11,330 nucleotides of DNA from Prevotellaceae bacterium UBA4359. GTDB taxonomy: Bacteria; Bacteroidota; Bacteroidia; Bacteroidales; Bacteroidaceae. This document shows positions 1 through 6,664 of the stretch, piece by piece; position 1 is the stretch's first letter, and every line of letters starts with the position of its first letter. The position numbers were made by a program, and so were the translations under genes. The stretch spans positions 1 through 11,330 of the forward strand of contig DGSP01000084.1 in the NCBI GenBank assembly GCA_002393555.1, written 5' to 3'. Below the pieces are notes generated by a model. The model saw only the letters and a list, made by a program, of their open reading frames with translations, had not been told where the DNA came from and ran no database searches.

Positions 1-230
1 TCAATAAACTTAACGATGAAGTTCTTTTCACTCAAACCTTGCTCAATAAGATTGAGTGCTTCTTTGATTGTCTCGGATTGCAATATAACATTAGCCCATG
101 CTCCATTATAAGCTGGTAAAGTTTCATTACATTCGCTGCAATCAATTAGATCGTTAAATTCATAACCGGGAGCTGCCTCTATATCAACAGAGGCAATCCA
201 GAGTTTTTTGAATTTTTTCTTAGTTCTCAT
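1..230 (-). CDS. Partial small protein, possible immunity protein
   Basis: Reading leftward from the ATG at 230-228, 76 codons are open and the frame leaves the window still open, so the C-terminus is missing. The product begins MRTKKKFKKLWIASVDIEAA and has a Cys pair (DCSEC, residues 30-34). Its end (SETIKEALNLIEQGL) looks like an amphipathic helix followed by a beta strand. Its ATG overlaps the stop of the preceding same-strand frame (ATGA), suggesting translational coupling. The stretch is clearly more AT-rich than the gene at 443-1150. I recognise no named family. The immunity role is inferred from small size, ATGA overlap and position directly after a toxin-like C-terminal tail. It could equally be an unrelated small cytosolic protein. 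Confidence 0.6.
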   Translation of the reverse strand, partial: MRTKKKFKKLWIASVDIEAAPGYEFNDLIDCSECNETLPAYNGAWANVILQSETIKEALNLIEQGLSEKNFIVKFI

Positions 231-397
231 TTTTTGTTTCTCTTAGTTGAACGGTCAACATAGTGTACATTTTTTCCACCATGCATCTTTTCGCCATCTC
301 GAGTAGAATGATAATGAGTTTTCTGCCCCTTATCACTTGAATGCTTTACTGGCTTTGTATTTGAACCTTTCTGATGTTTTAATTCGCTGAATATACT
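227..397 (-). pseudogene. 5'-truncated C-terminal tail of a possible polymorphic toxin
   Basis: An open frame of 56 codons on the minus strand ends with TGA at 229-227 and is closed upstream by an in-frame TAA at 400-398. Its only ATG is internal (about residue 38), so it cannot make a normal protein from its own start. The encoded peptide is basic and His-rich (KGQKTHYHSTRDGEKMHGG, then KNVHY and a Lys/Arg-rich end). From general knowledge, such ends resemble the C-termini of contact-dependent or Rhs-type toxin domains, but I cannot name the family. The stop overlaps the next gene's start. Most likely this is the leftover 3' end of a toxin gene displaced next to its immunity gene. A chance open frame is the alternative. 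Confidence 0.4.
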
Positions 398-442
398 TTA
401 TGTTTATTCTGCTAAATTCCGATTTCTCGTTTTGTTTCTTCT

Positions 443-1150
443 TTATTTCAGTATCTTATTGATTTGCTTCTCCGTCGCCCAAGGAACGATTTGTTGCAGA
501 TGCTCAAACATGCGTTGGTAGGACTCTTCGGGAGTGCGGTCGCACAGGCTGGCATCGGTGCCGAGCAATGCTTCGGGGGTGGTGAGGAGCGACCAGCCGA
601 AGCCATATTCGCGCCCGTGTTTGTCGGTGGGATAGACAAAGTCCTCGGTCACAATGCGGCAAGCCATTTGCAGACGGGTGATGTAGCCGTCGAACTTGCT
701 GCGCATGTTCTTGCCCGTAAATCCGCAGGCTGCACGGAGTTCGCGTGTGATGACCGCTCCGTGTTCGTCCAGGGTGGCCAGAATGGCATCCTCAATCGTT
801 CCCTCTTCGGGAGCAGGATGTTGGCTGCGTCGCCAGTTGAAGAGGTCGGGCCACCACGATTTGCTGACAAAACCAGCCTTGCCAGCAAAGAACTTGCCAT
901 ACACACAGCCGCCCTCGGTCACCACAGGGCCTTTCCATTGCCACAGCGGCCACTCCCAACTGCCGTCGGCAAACTCGGTGTATCGGCACTCCTCCGCCAT
1001 TAGTGCCTCGGCACTGTAACTCCTGATGCCATTTTCCAGCAGTGGCAGAAATCCAATCTGCTGGATGCACTCTATCAGTTCGGGGCAGGAGTGAATCTCG
1101 TGCAACGTCCCCTCGCCGTTCTCTTCGAAATAGTCGGAAAATAAACTCAT
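443..1150 (-). CDS. AlkZ-related winged-helix protein
   Basis: This 235-aa protein resembles the short AlkZ/YcaQ-related (HTH_42-like) proteins common in Bacteroidales. AlkZ proper is a DNA glycosylase that unhooks interstrand crosslinks; whether this shorter relative has that activity is unknown. Visible features are an aromatic block WEWPLWQWKGPVV (residues 65-77), CVYGKFF (82-88), GFVSKSWWPDLFNWRR (93-108) and a likely winged-helix segment (about 116-190: EDAILATLDEHGAVITRELR, then KNMRSKFDGYITRLQ). No signal peptide or membrane segment is visible. The ATG at 1150 is chosen because a TAnnTTTG box on the same strand lies at 1198-1191. There is no clear Shine-Dalgarno. The high-GC coding sequence contrasts with the AT-rich DNA downstream. 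The family is a recognition by motif, not by search. Confidence 0.65.
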   Translation of the reverse strand: MSLFSDYFEENGEGTLHEIHSCPELIECIQQIGFLPLLENGIRSYSAEALMAEECRYTEFADGSWEWPLWQWKGPVVTEGGCVYGKFFAGKAGFVSKSWWPDLFNWRRSQHPAPEEGTIEDAILATLDEHGAVITRELRAACGFTGKNMRSKFDGYITRLQMACRIVTEDFVYPTDKHGREYGFGWSLLTTPEALLGTDASLCDRTPEESYQRMFEHLQQIVPWATEKQINKILK

Positions 1151-1190
1151 GTTGCTTGCTGTATCGTGTGATAGATGGTTTTTTCTTCCA

Positions 1191-1221
1191 CAAAGTTAGG
1201 GGTTTTCGTTGAGTTCTCAAA
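1191..1221 (-). promoter_or_regulatory. Promoter of the AlkZ-related gene
   Basis: Read on the minus strand, TTTG (1221-1218) is followed after 19 nt by TAACTTTG (1198-1191). This fits the Bacteroidetes primary sigma pattern of TTTG, about 19-21 nt, TAnnTTTG. The ATG lies about 40 nt downstream at 1150. It overlaps the opposite promoter at 1209-1238. Confidence 0.65.
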
Positions 1222-1238
1222 GTTTTTCCTTATCTTTG
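1209..1238 (+). promoter_or_regulatory. Promoter of the flavodoxin-like gene
   Basis: TTG at 1209-1211 is followed after 19 nt by TATCTTTG at 1231-1238, the Bacteroidetes promoter pattern. The ATG at 1269 lies about 30 nt after the box. The -33 element sits inside the spacer of the divergent promoter, and the reverse also holds. Confidence 0.7.
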
Positions 1239-1268
1239 CCACATCTAACTTTAAGAAACGAACATTTT

Positions 1269-1952
1269 ATGGAAGAAAAGAAACAGTTGAAGGCGGTTTT
1301 CGTGAACGGAAGTCCGCGCAAGAAGTGGAACACATTCAAGATGTTGGAGAGTGCCATGAAGGGGGCTCAGGAGGCGGGAGCAGAAACGGAGTTGGTGAAC
1401 CTCTACGATGTGGACTTCAAGGGCTGCAAGAGTTGTTTTGCCTGCAAAATCAAGAACTCGAAGACGAACGGCGTGTGTGCGCTGAAGGACGACCTTCGCC
1501 CCGTGTTGGAGCGGTGCAGGGAGGCCGATGTGATTGTGCTCGGCTCGCCTGTCTATTATAGTTATCCGACGGGCGAACTGCGCTCGTTCATGGAGCGTCT
1601 GTGCTTCCCTGTGGGCACCTATATGTATGACGAGAACGGCAAGCACATCTGTGTGCGCGACAAGGTGATTCCCACGGCGATGATTTTCACGATGAACTGC
1701 CCCGAGGACTACATGAAGCAGATTAACTATCCAGTCATTCTGGAGGAGAACACGAAGGTGATGGCCGACATCTTTGGCTATTCGGAAACGCTCTATGCTT
1801 TCAACACCTATCAGTTCAACGACTACTCGCGCTACGACTTCAACCTCTTCTCGGAGGAGGACAAGCGCCGTTATCGCGATGAACACTTTGCCACCGACCT
1901 GCAGAATGCTTACGAATTGGGCAAGCGGCTGGTGGAGAAAGCACGTGAATAA
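1269..1952 (+). CDS. Flavodoxin-like NAD(P)H-dependent oxidoreductase
   Basis: This 227-aa cytosolic protein belongs to the NADPH-dependent FMN reductase/flavodoxin-fold group (iron-sulfur flavoprotein/WrbA-like). Visible features are the N-terminal beta strand and phosphate-binding loop VFVNGSPRKKWNTF (residues 10-23), a Cys cluster GCKSCFACK (Cys53, Cys56, Cys59) with Cys70, and the second FMN loop LGSPVYYSYPTGELRSFMER (91-110). The Cys cluster is typical of this group. In some relatives it binds an Fe-S cluster, but only spacing supports that here. The frame is open back to 1209, but those codons overlap the promoter box at 1231-1238, so I choose the ATG at 1269. The substrate cannot be told from sequence. 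It is divergent from the AlkZ-related gene. nadD follows 100 nt later on the same strand, across a palindromic array. Confidence 0.85.
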   Translation: MEEKKQLKAVFVNGSPRKKWNTFKMLESAMKGAQEAGAETELVNLYDVDFKGCKSCFACKIKNSKTNGVCALKDDLRPVLERCREADVIVLGSPVYYSYPTGELRSFMERLCFPVGTYMYDENGKHICVRDKVIPTAMIFTMNCPEDYMKQINYPVILEENTKVMADIFGYSETLYAFNTYQFNDYSRYDFNLFSEEDKRRYRDEHFATDLQNAYELGKRLVEKARE

Positions 1953-1958
1953 ATAAGC

Positions 1959-2019
1959 GTACCCCTCGACTACGGCACAGCGTACCCCTCGGGTACGGCA
2001 TGGGGTAGCCGAGGGGTAC
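1959..2019. repeat. Tandem array of three 15-bp near-palindromes, 23-bp period
   Basis: Three cores start exactly 23 bp apart: GTACCCCTCGACTAC (1959-1973), GTACCCCTCGGGTAC (1982-1996) and GTAGCCGAGGGGTAC (2005-2019). Each is followed by GGC plus five variable bases. The third is nearly the reverse complement of the second (one difference). CGTACCCCTCGG (1981-1992) and CCGAGGGGTACG (2009-2020) can pair as a 12-bp stem with a 16-nt loop. The first and second cores compete for the third. The array starts 6 nt after the stop of the oxidoreductase gene. No T-run follows, so a factor-independent terminator is not evident. It has the same layout as the array at 8095-8157. Confidence 0.85.
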
Positions 2020-2052
2020 GGCTTTCTGATGGCACCGAAAAAGTAGAAGTGT

Positions 2053-2655
2053 ATGAGGATTGGTATCTACGGAGGAAGTTTTAACCCCATCCATCGGGGA
2101 CACACTGAGTTGGCGGCATCCATTGTGCGGCAGGGCTTGGTGGATGAACTGTGGCTGTTGGTCTCGCCGCTCAATCCGCTGAAGCAAGATGCAACGAGCG
2201 ACATGGCCGAGTATGAGCATCGCCTGAACATGGCACGGCTGGCCACCGAAGGCATCGAGGGGGTGAAAGTGTCGGATTTTGAGCGGCATCTGCCCATTCC
2301 TTCCTACACCATCACGACCTTAGGCGAACTCCGCAATGCCTATCCGGAGCATGAGTTCGTGCTTGTCATCGGTGCCGACAACTGGGAGCGTTTTCCCCGG
2401 TGGTATCATGCCAGAGAAATCATCCGCTCTTATCCCATCCTCATCTATCGGCGTCCTGGTTGCGCGATTGACGAAACGACGCTTCCACCCTCGGTGCAGA
2501 TGGCTGATACACCGCTCTACGACATCTCTTCCACCGAAATCAGGGATGCCATCTCGGAAGGACGGGACATGAGTCGGTGGCTGGACGAAAAGGTGCTTGC
2601 TTACATTGGAGAGCATGGGCTGTATCGTCAGCAGGATGGGAACTGTCACAACTGA
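2053..2655 (+). CDS. nadD: Nicotinate-nucleotide adenylyltransferase
   Basis: NadD transfers the adenylyl group of ATP to nicotinate mononucleotide, giving deamido-NAD in cytosolic NAD biosynthesis. The 200-aa length is normal. The nucleotidyltransferase signature GGSFNPIHRGH is at residues 7-17 (the HxGH-type motif ends at His17). SYTITTL (84-90), GADNWERF (107-114) and the C-terminal ISSTEIR (158-164) are the usual NadD landmarks. The ATG at 2053 directly precedes the conserved strand RIGIYGGSF, so the start is secure. No TAnnTTTG box is visible just upstream; transcription may come through the palindromic array from the oxidoreductase gene. The phosphatase gene begins 21 nt after its stop, so the two are probably co-transcribed. 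Confidence 0.95.
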   Translation: MRIGIYGGSFNPIHRGHTELAASIVRQGLVDELWLLVSPLNPLKQDATSDMAEYEHRLNMARLATEGIEGVKVSDFERHLPIPSYTITTLGELRNAYPEHEFVLVIGADNWERFPRWYHAREIIRSYPILIYRRPGCAIDETTLPPSVQMADTPLYDISSTEIRDAISEGRDMSRWLDEKVLAYIGEHGLYRQQDGNCHN

Positions 2656-2676
2656 CAAAAAAAACTAAAAGGCACA

Positions 2677-3564
2677 ATGAAAAAGTATCAAAACATCTTT
2701 ATGCTGTCTGCCATGTTCCTTTCGGCGCAGGTGGCTCACTCGCAGCGCGCCATTGCCTTTGAGGGCATCGAGAATGCTCGCGACATGGGGGGGCTGGTGA
2801 TGCAGGACGGACGAATGGTTCGTGTGGATATGCTGGTGCGTAGTGGCAATCTTTCGGGGGCTACCGATGGCGATGTGGCTTTGTTGAAAAATCGGTATCA
2901 TCTGTCCGACGTGTTCGACTTCCGTCTTGAGGCCGAAGCCGATGCAGCCCCCGACCGTGTGTTGGACGGTGTGAGTTACCTCCATCTCTCCACGTTGCCG
3001 CAGGCATTTGTCGAGGGCTTGTCTGCTCAGCATGGCGATTCGGCTTCTATAGACATGAAGGACCTGATGGCGGTGCTGATGAAGTTTGCCTTCGAACCCA
3101 AGGCACAGATGATGGCGCGCCAACTCTATCCTGCCATCGTGACCGACACTTTGGCACAACACTACTACGGCGTGTTCCTGCAGAAGGTTTTGCAGGCCGA
3201 GGGAGGTGTGCTTTGGCATTGTTCACAGGGCAAAGACCGTGCAGGTTGGGCATCGGCATTCCTGCTTGCGGCTCTCGGTGCCAGCCGCGATGTGATAGTG
3301 GAGGACTTTGACCTCTCCAACCAGAGTTACGCCCGTCAGGTGGAAATGCTGTCGGCAAAAGTGCGTGAGCGAGGTGGAAATGAGGAGGCCGTGGCTTTCA
3401 TCCGCGCCATGGTAGGCGTGAGTCGCGAGAACTTCGAGGCGACGCTCGACCTGATTGACCAGAAGTATGGTTCGCTGTCTCAGTATGTGGCGGTGCAGTT
3501 GGGATTCTCTGAGGAGAAACAGCGACTGCTCCGGCTGAAATACCTGACCAGCGAAAAAGAATGA
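2677..3564 (+). CDS. Secreted tyrosine-protein phosphatase, LipA-like family
   Basis: This 295-aa protein has a signal peptide (residues 1 to about 22, MKKYQNIF then a hydrophobic core, ending AHS before Gln23), so it should be exported to the periplasm or beyond. The cysteine-phosphatase loop HCSQGKDRAG (181-190) supplies the nucleophile Cys182 and the anion-binding Arg188. Asp187 in the GKDR motif is typical of the Y_phosphatase3 (PF13350) family. IENARDMGG (31-39) and DFRLEAEADAAPD (81-93) match the family's N-terminal motifs. Relatives remove phosphate from phosphotyrosine or from phosphoinositides; the substrate here is unknown. An AAAAGG stretch lies just before the ATG. It lies between nadD (21 nt upstream) and a kinase-like gene (36 nt downstream), likely in one transcript. 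Confidence 0.88.
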   Translation: MKKYQNIFMLSAMFLSAQVAHSQRAIAFEGIENARDMGGLVMQDGRMVRVDMLVRSGNLSGATDGDVALLKNRYHLSDVFDFRLEAEADAAPDRVLDGVSYLHLSTLPQAFVEGLSAQHGDSASIDMKDLMAVLMKFAFEPKAQMMARQLYPAIVTDTLAQHYYGVFLQKVLQAEGGVLWHCSQGKDRAGWASAFLLAALGASRDVIVEDFDLSNQSYARQVEMLSAKVRERGGNEEAVAFIRAMVGVSRENFEATLDLIDQKYGSLSQYVAVQLGFSEEKQRLLRLKYLTSEKE

Positions 3565-3600
3565 AATGGGAGAAAACCAGTAATAAACCTGATAGATACA

Positions 3601-4458
3601 ATGAACTACAAAGACATTGACATCAGCGGCTGGAACCAAGTGGGCGAAGGCGGCATTGGAAAGACGTATGAACATCCCGACAACCCCGATGTTCTGTTGA
3701 AAGTGAATAAGAAGTCGGACATGAACGATGAGGCTACTGTACGGAAGGAATTTGAGATGGCGCAACATGTGTTTGCGCTGGGACTCCCTACACCGCGCAT
3801 GTATGAGATGGTGCGTGTGGGTGACTGCTACGGCCTGCTCGCCGAGCGCATCAAGGGCAAGAAGTCGCTCTCGCGCATCTGTGCTGACGACCCGCAGCGC
3901 ATAGGCGAGACGGCGGCACTGCTGGCTCGGGAGGGCAAGAAACTTCATGCCACGGCCTGCGACACCGATTTCTTCCCCAGTCGCAAAGAACTGGCTCTCA
4001 AAGCCATTGATGCGGTAAGTTATGTAGATGAAACGGACAAGGAGAAGATGCACACTTTCGTGGAGGGCCTCGACGATGTGACCACCTGTGTCCACGGCGA
4101 TTTCCAAACTGGCAATCTGATTGTTTCGGGCGAGGGAAAGCCTTATTGGATTGACCTCGGATGGTTTAACTATGGTTCGCCGATGTTCGACCTTGGCCAC
4201 CTGTTCCTGCTCTTTCAAGTTTATTCGCAGTTTCAGGGAATGCGGGACATCGTCCACATGACCGAAGAGCAACTGAAGGCTTTTTGGAATGCCTTTGCTG
4301 TAGCCTATTCGGGCAGTGAAGACCATGCAGCCTTCGATGCCGAAGTGGCAAAATACGCTCCGCTGGATGTGTGCTGTCTCTCATACGTGAATCCTCGCCC
4401 CGAAGCCAACCAGATGTTTGCCTCTGTGGTACACTCGATGGTGGAAAAATACTACTGA
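3601..4458 (+). CDS. APH-like phosphotransferase (small-molecule kinase)
   Basis: This 285-aa cytosolic protein has the aminoglycoside phosphotransferase/choline-kinase fold (PF01636-like). Landmarks are a glycine-rich nucleotide loop VGEGGIGKTYEHPDNPDVLLKVN (14-36; Lys34 likely binds ATP), the catalytic loop HGDFQTGN (165-172; Asp167 the base, Asn172 a metal ligand) and the metal-binding IDLGW (184-188; Asp185), followed by GSPMFDLGHLF (192-202). All key residues are present, so it should be an active kinase. The N-terminal pattern resembles an uncharacterised paralogous family described first in Fibrobacter (TIGR02172, from memory). Nothing indicates antibiotic resistance; a sugar, nucleoside or amino-alcohol substrate is as likely. 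It ends the rightward cluster and converges on the next gene with a 12-nt gap. Confidence 0.85.
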   Translation: MNYKDIDISGWNQVGEGGIGKTYEHPDNPDVLLKVNKKSDMNDEATVRKEFEMAQHVFALGLPTPRMYEMVRVGDCYGLLAERIKGKKSLSRICADDPQRIGETAALLAREGKKLHATACDTDFFPSRKELALKAIDAVSYVDETDKEKMHTFVEGLDDVTTCVHGDFQTGNLIVSGEGKPYWIDLGWFNYGSPMFDLGHLFLLFQVYSQFQGMRDIVHMTEEQLKAFWNAFAVAYSGSEDHAAFDAEVAKYAPLDVCCLSYVNPRPEANQMFASVVHSMVEKYY

Positions 4459-4470
4459 CCGAACTGAAGC

Positions 4471-6549
4471 CTAAAACTTCCACCTCATCTGCACCTGCAG
4501 GTCTTCCCTGTGATTGGCATCTATCATCTCCAAACCGCTGCCGATGGTGTCACGGTTGAAATATCGGGTCATGGCGAATTTCGCACTGAGAAAAAGGGAC
4601 TCTCTGACAAGAGGTAGATGGACCACGGCGATGGTGCGGATGCCCTTGTAGTAGTAGGCTGTGGAGCCAAAAGAGTAGAGGAGGGTAGGCTCATAGTGAT
4701 AGACGCGGGCATTGTAGGTGTCGGTGTTGAAATAGGTGATGCCCATGTCTATGCGGCATTTTGTTCTGAGGCTTTGCCAACGGATGTTCTCTCCGATGGC
4801 AAAACCTTTTTCGTTGGGATTGTTGCCAAAGGTGACGAGGGCACCTGTGACCGATGTGCGGAGAGTGAGAGTGGGGGAGAGATGGAGGTTCAGTTGCAGT
4901 TTGAGGTTGTGGTTGGTGTTGTATTCGAGTGTCCTCAGTGTGCCTCCTTCAGGGATGAAGTCCTTCTGCTTGGCCTTGATGCGGTAGCGGGTGAGCAGTG
5001 TCCACTTGCTGCTGGGCGAGACGGTGGCTTGCACCATGCCCTCATAGCCGTAGGAACTGGCCGACACGTTCTGTTTCATCCATGGGAAATACATCGCGTC
5101 CACGTAGGCTTCGAGCACGGTGTTCTTGATGTCTTTGTTCGTCCAACTCAAGAAGAGAGCCTCTTCGTTCTGCACAGCACTGTTTTCGCCGAAGGCTTTT
5201 CCGTTGAGGCTCACGAATTTAGTCCCATAGTATCGGCCTACGAGCATAAAACTATTGGTACTATTGGCGCGCCACCGCAGGGCATTGAGCGTGGCGATGC
5301 CGTTCTGGTCGTCGCTGTTGCTGTAGGCCGTTTCTCCGCTGAAAGTGAGGGCCTTGTAGCGGTAGGTGTAGGCAAGGCTGCCCACGAAGAAGTCCTTTCC
5401 ATGCCCTCGATAATAGCGGTAGATAATGTTGTGCGTGTCATACTTTGGCATCAGCGGCACCGACAGATGTGTGGCGATGGCCGTGGCGGAGAGTTGCAGT
5501 CCTTGGTGTTCCCAGTGGATGTTGCCGCCGAAGTTGGTGATGCCGAGATTCCCCTTCTTGCTGCGCTCCAGTGGGGTGCGGTGCATGCCGTCTGTTTTCA
5601 GCGACGACAAGCCCGTGGAGTCGCTGTTGTAGGTGCCGTCCGCCTTTCGGTAAGAGCCGAAAGCCGACACCTGCCATTGCTTCAGCCGGATGGTGGCTGC
5701 TCCGCCGGTGAAGTAGGCCGATTCGCTGGTCGAAGAGTGTTTCCTGAATCCCTCGTCCATCCTGTCCATCGCGTTGAGCATCATCATCTTATTGTATTTC
5801 ATCGAGGTGTTCACCGCCAGTCCTTTGCCAAAACTCACCTTATAGTTGCCCACGATGGCACTCTTCACCACTCCCACCTCCTTCAGCATCACATAACCAG
5901 CCACATAGTCCATGCCTTTCTCACCCGCATCCTTCTCCATCTGCACTCCAGCCATCAAGTGGTTCATGCTCGAAAAACTGTAGCGAAACGCATGGTGAAA
6001 CTTGTCGCCCCGATACACCTGATTAGGCGACTTTTCCTTCCCCTCGGTCGTAGTGCCCCGGTAGCCCTCCTTCCGATAGAACGGCACATCCGTCCGCCAC
6101 ATCGCCTCGCTCCTCCCATACCTCAGCAGCCTCCCCAACCGAAGGTCCTGTGCATCGCGACTCAGTCGCGATGTCCCCACCTCCACAAACACCCTCAGCA
6201 TCTCCCTCTCCTTCACCCCCAACTCCTTCACAAACAGCAACTCCCCTAAACTCTCCACAGGCCGATTCTTTTCCACATATCTCACAATTCCCTCCACCTG
6301 CTCTTCATTCAGAAACGGCAACATCTCCAAGTCCTCCTTCCTCACCTCATTGAGGTCCAGCGGCTGTGCATACATCTCCTGCAACTGCTCCATCATCTCC
6401 TCGTCCACCTCGCCGTTCTCGCTTTCCTCGTTGGCCATCATCTCCACAAAATCCTCCCACGTCATCCTTTCTTCCTCCTGTTCCGTCTGGGCGAAAGCCA
6501 GCGGAACACACACCCATATATATAATAATGTGTAAAAAATGCGTTTCAT
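4471..6549 (-). CDS. Secreted helix-hairpin-helix protein with beta-rich C-terminal region
   Basis: This 692-aa exported protein has a signal peptide (residues 1-20, MKRIFYTLLY to AFA, cut before Gln21), then an acidic stretch (22-57). A helix-hairpin-helix pair follows (63-125: LDLNEVRKEDLEMLPFL and then SLGELLFVKELG), resembling the ComEA/T2SK-type HhH module. From about 150 to the end it is rich in alternating aromatic/polar strands and finishes MRWKF. A terminal Phe is typical of outer-membrane barrels. I infer an outer-membrane protein of the HhH-containing type widespread in Bacteroidetes; no function is established. The open frame reaches further upstream, but the ATG at 6549 is chosen because it starts the signal peptide and lies about 17 nt after a TACCTTTG box. 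A long open frame antisense to it (4618-6249) is a shadow. Confidence 0.85.
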   Translation of the reverse strand: MKRIFYTLLYIWVCVPLAFAQTEQEEERMTWEDFVEMMANEESENGEVDEEMMEQLQEMYAQPLDLNEVRKEDLEMLPFLNEEQVEGIVRYVEKNRPVESLGELLFVKELGVKEREMLRVFVEVGTSRLSRDAQDLRLGRLLRYGRSEAMWRTDVPFYRKEGYRGTTTEGKEKSPNQVYRGDKFHHAFRYSFSSMNHLMAGVQMEKDAGEKGMDYVAGYVMLKEVGVVKSAIVGNYKVSFGKGLAVNTSMKYNKMMMLNAMDRMDEGFRKHSSTSESAYFTGGAATIRLKQWQVSAFGSYRKADGTYNSDSTGLSSLKTDGMHRTPLERSKKGNLGITNFGGNIHWEHQGLQLSATAIATHLSVPLMPKYDTHNIIYRYYRGHGKDFFVGSLAYTYRYKALTFSGETAYSNSDDQNGIATLNALRWRANSTNSFMLVGRYYGTKFVSLNGKAFGENSAVQNEEALFLSWTNKDIKNTVLEAYVDAMYFPWMKQNVSASSYGYEGMVQATVSPSSKWTLLTRYRIKAKQKDFIPEGGTLRTLEYNTNHNLKLQLNLHLSPTLTLRTSVTGALVTFGNNPNEKGFAIGENIRWQSLRTKCRIDMGITYFNTDTYNARVYHYEPTLLYSFGSTAYYYKGIRTIAVVHLPLVRESLFLSAKFAMTRYFNRDTIGSGLEMIDANHREDLQVQMRWKF

Positions 6550-6565
6550 GGTTTGAATTTTGGAA

Positions 6566-6597
6566 CAAAGGTAAAGACTTTTTGTGTAACTTCCAAA
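6566..6597 (-). promoter_or_regulatory. Promoter of the HhH protein gene
   Basis: On the minus strand, TTTG (6597-6594) precedes TACCTTTG (6573-6566) with 20 nt between, the Bacteroidetes promoter pattern. The start codon is at 6549, so the leader would be only about 10 nt, too short for a Shine-Dalgarno-based start. Confidence 0.7.
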
Positions 6598-6599
6598 CT

Positions 6600-6635
6600 T
6601 TGCAACCCGATTGCAAAACATCTGCCGTAACTTTG
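6600..6635 (+). promoter_or_regulatory. Promoter region of the Cu/Zn permease with TTGCAA repeat
   Basis: TAACTTTG at 6628-6635 is the -7 box. No TTG lies at the usual 19-21 nt spacing. Upstream are two copies of the 6-bp palindrome TTGCAA (6600-6605 and 6611-6616), 11 nt apart, forming TTGCAACCCGATTGCAA. This covers roughly the -20 to -40 region and could be an operator. A Shine-Dalgarno-like AAAGGA (6653-6658) lies 6 nt before the ATG at 6665. Confidence 0.5.
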
Positions 6636-6664
6636 CAGGCGAAAACAAAACGAAAGGAAAAAGT

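Noticed and set aside
1209..1268. An earlier in-frame ATG start for the flavodoxin-like gene
   Set aside because: The extra 20 codons run through the TATCTTTG promoter box at 1231-1238. The conserved fold begins just after the ATG at 1269.
3223..4326. A 367-codon open frame on the minus strand
   Set aside because: It is antisense to the phosphatase and kinase genes, spans both, and has no recognisable motif. The plus-strand genes have complete catalytic signatures.
3601..4458. An aminoglycoside resistance gene
   Set aside because: The fold is APH-like, but nothing in sequence or context points to antibiotics. Many such kinases act on metabolites.
4618..6249. A 543-codon open frame on the plus strand
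   Set aside because: It lies antisense to the HhH protein gene. Its translation is low-complexity and Val/His-rich with no family motif, while the minus frame has a signal peptide, HhH motifs and a proper promoter.
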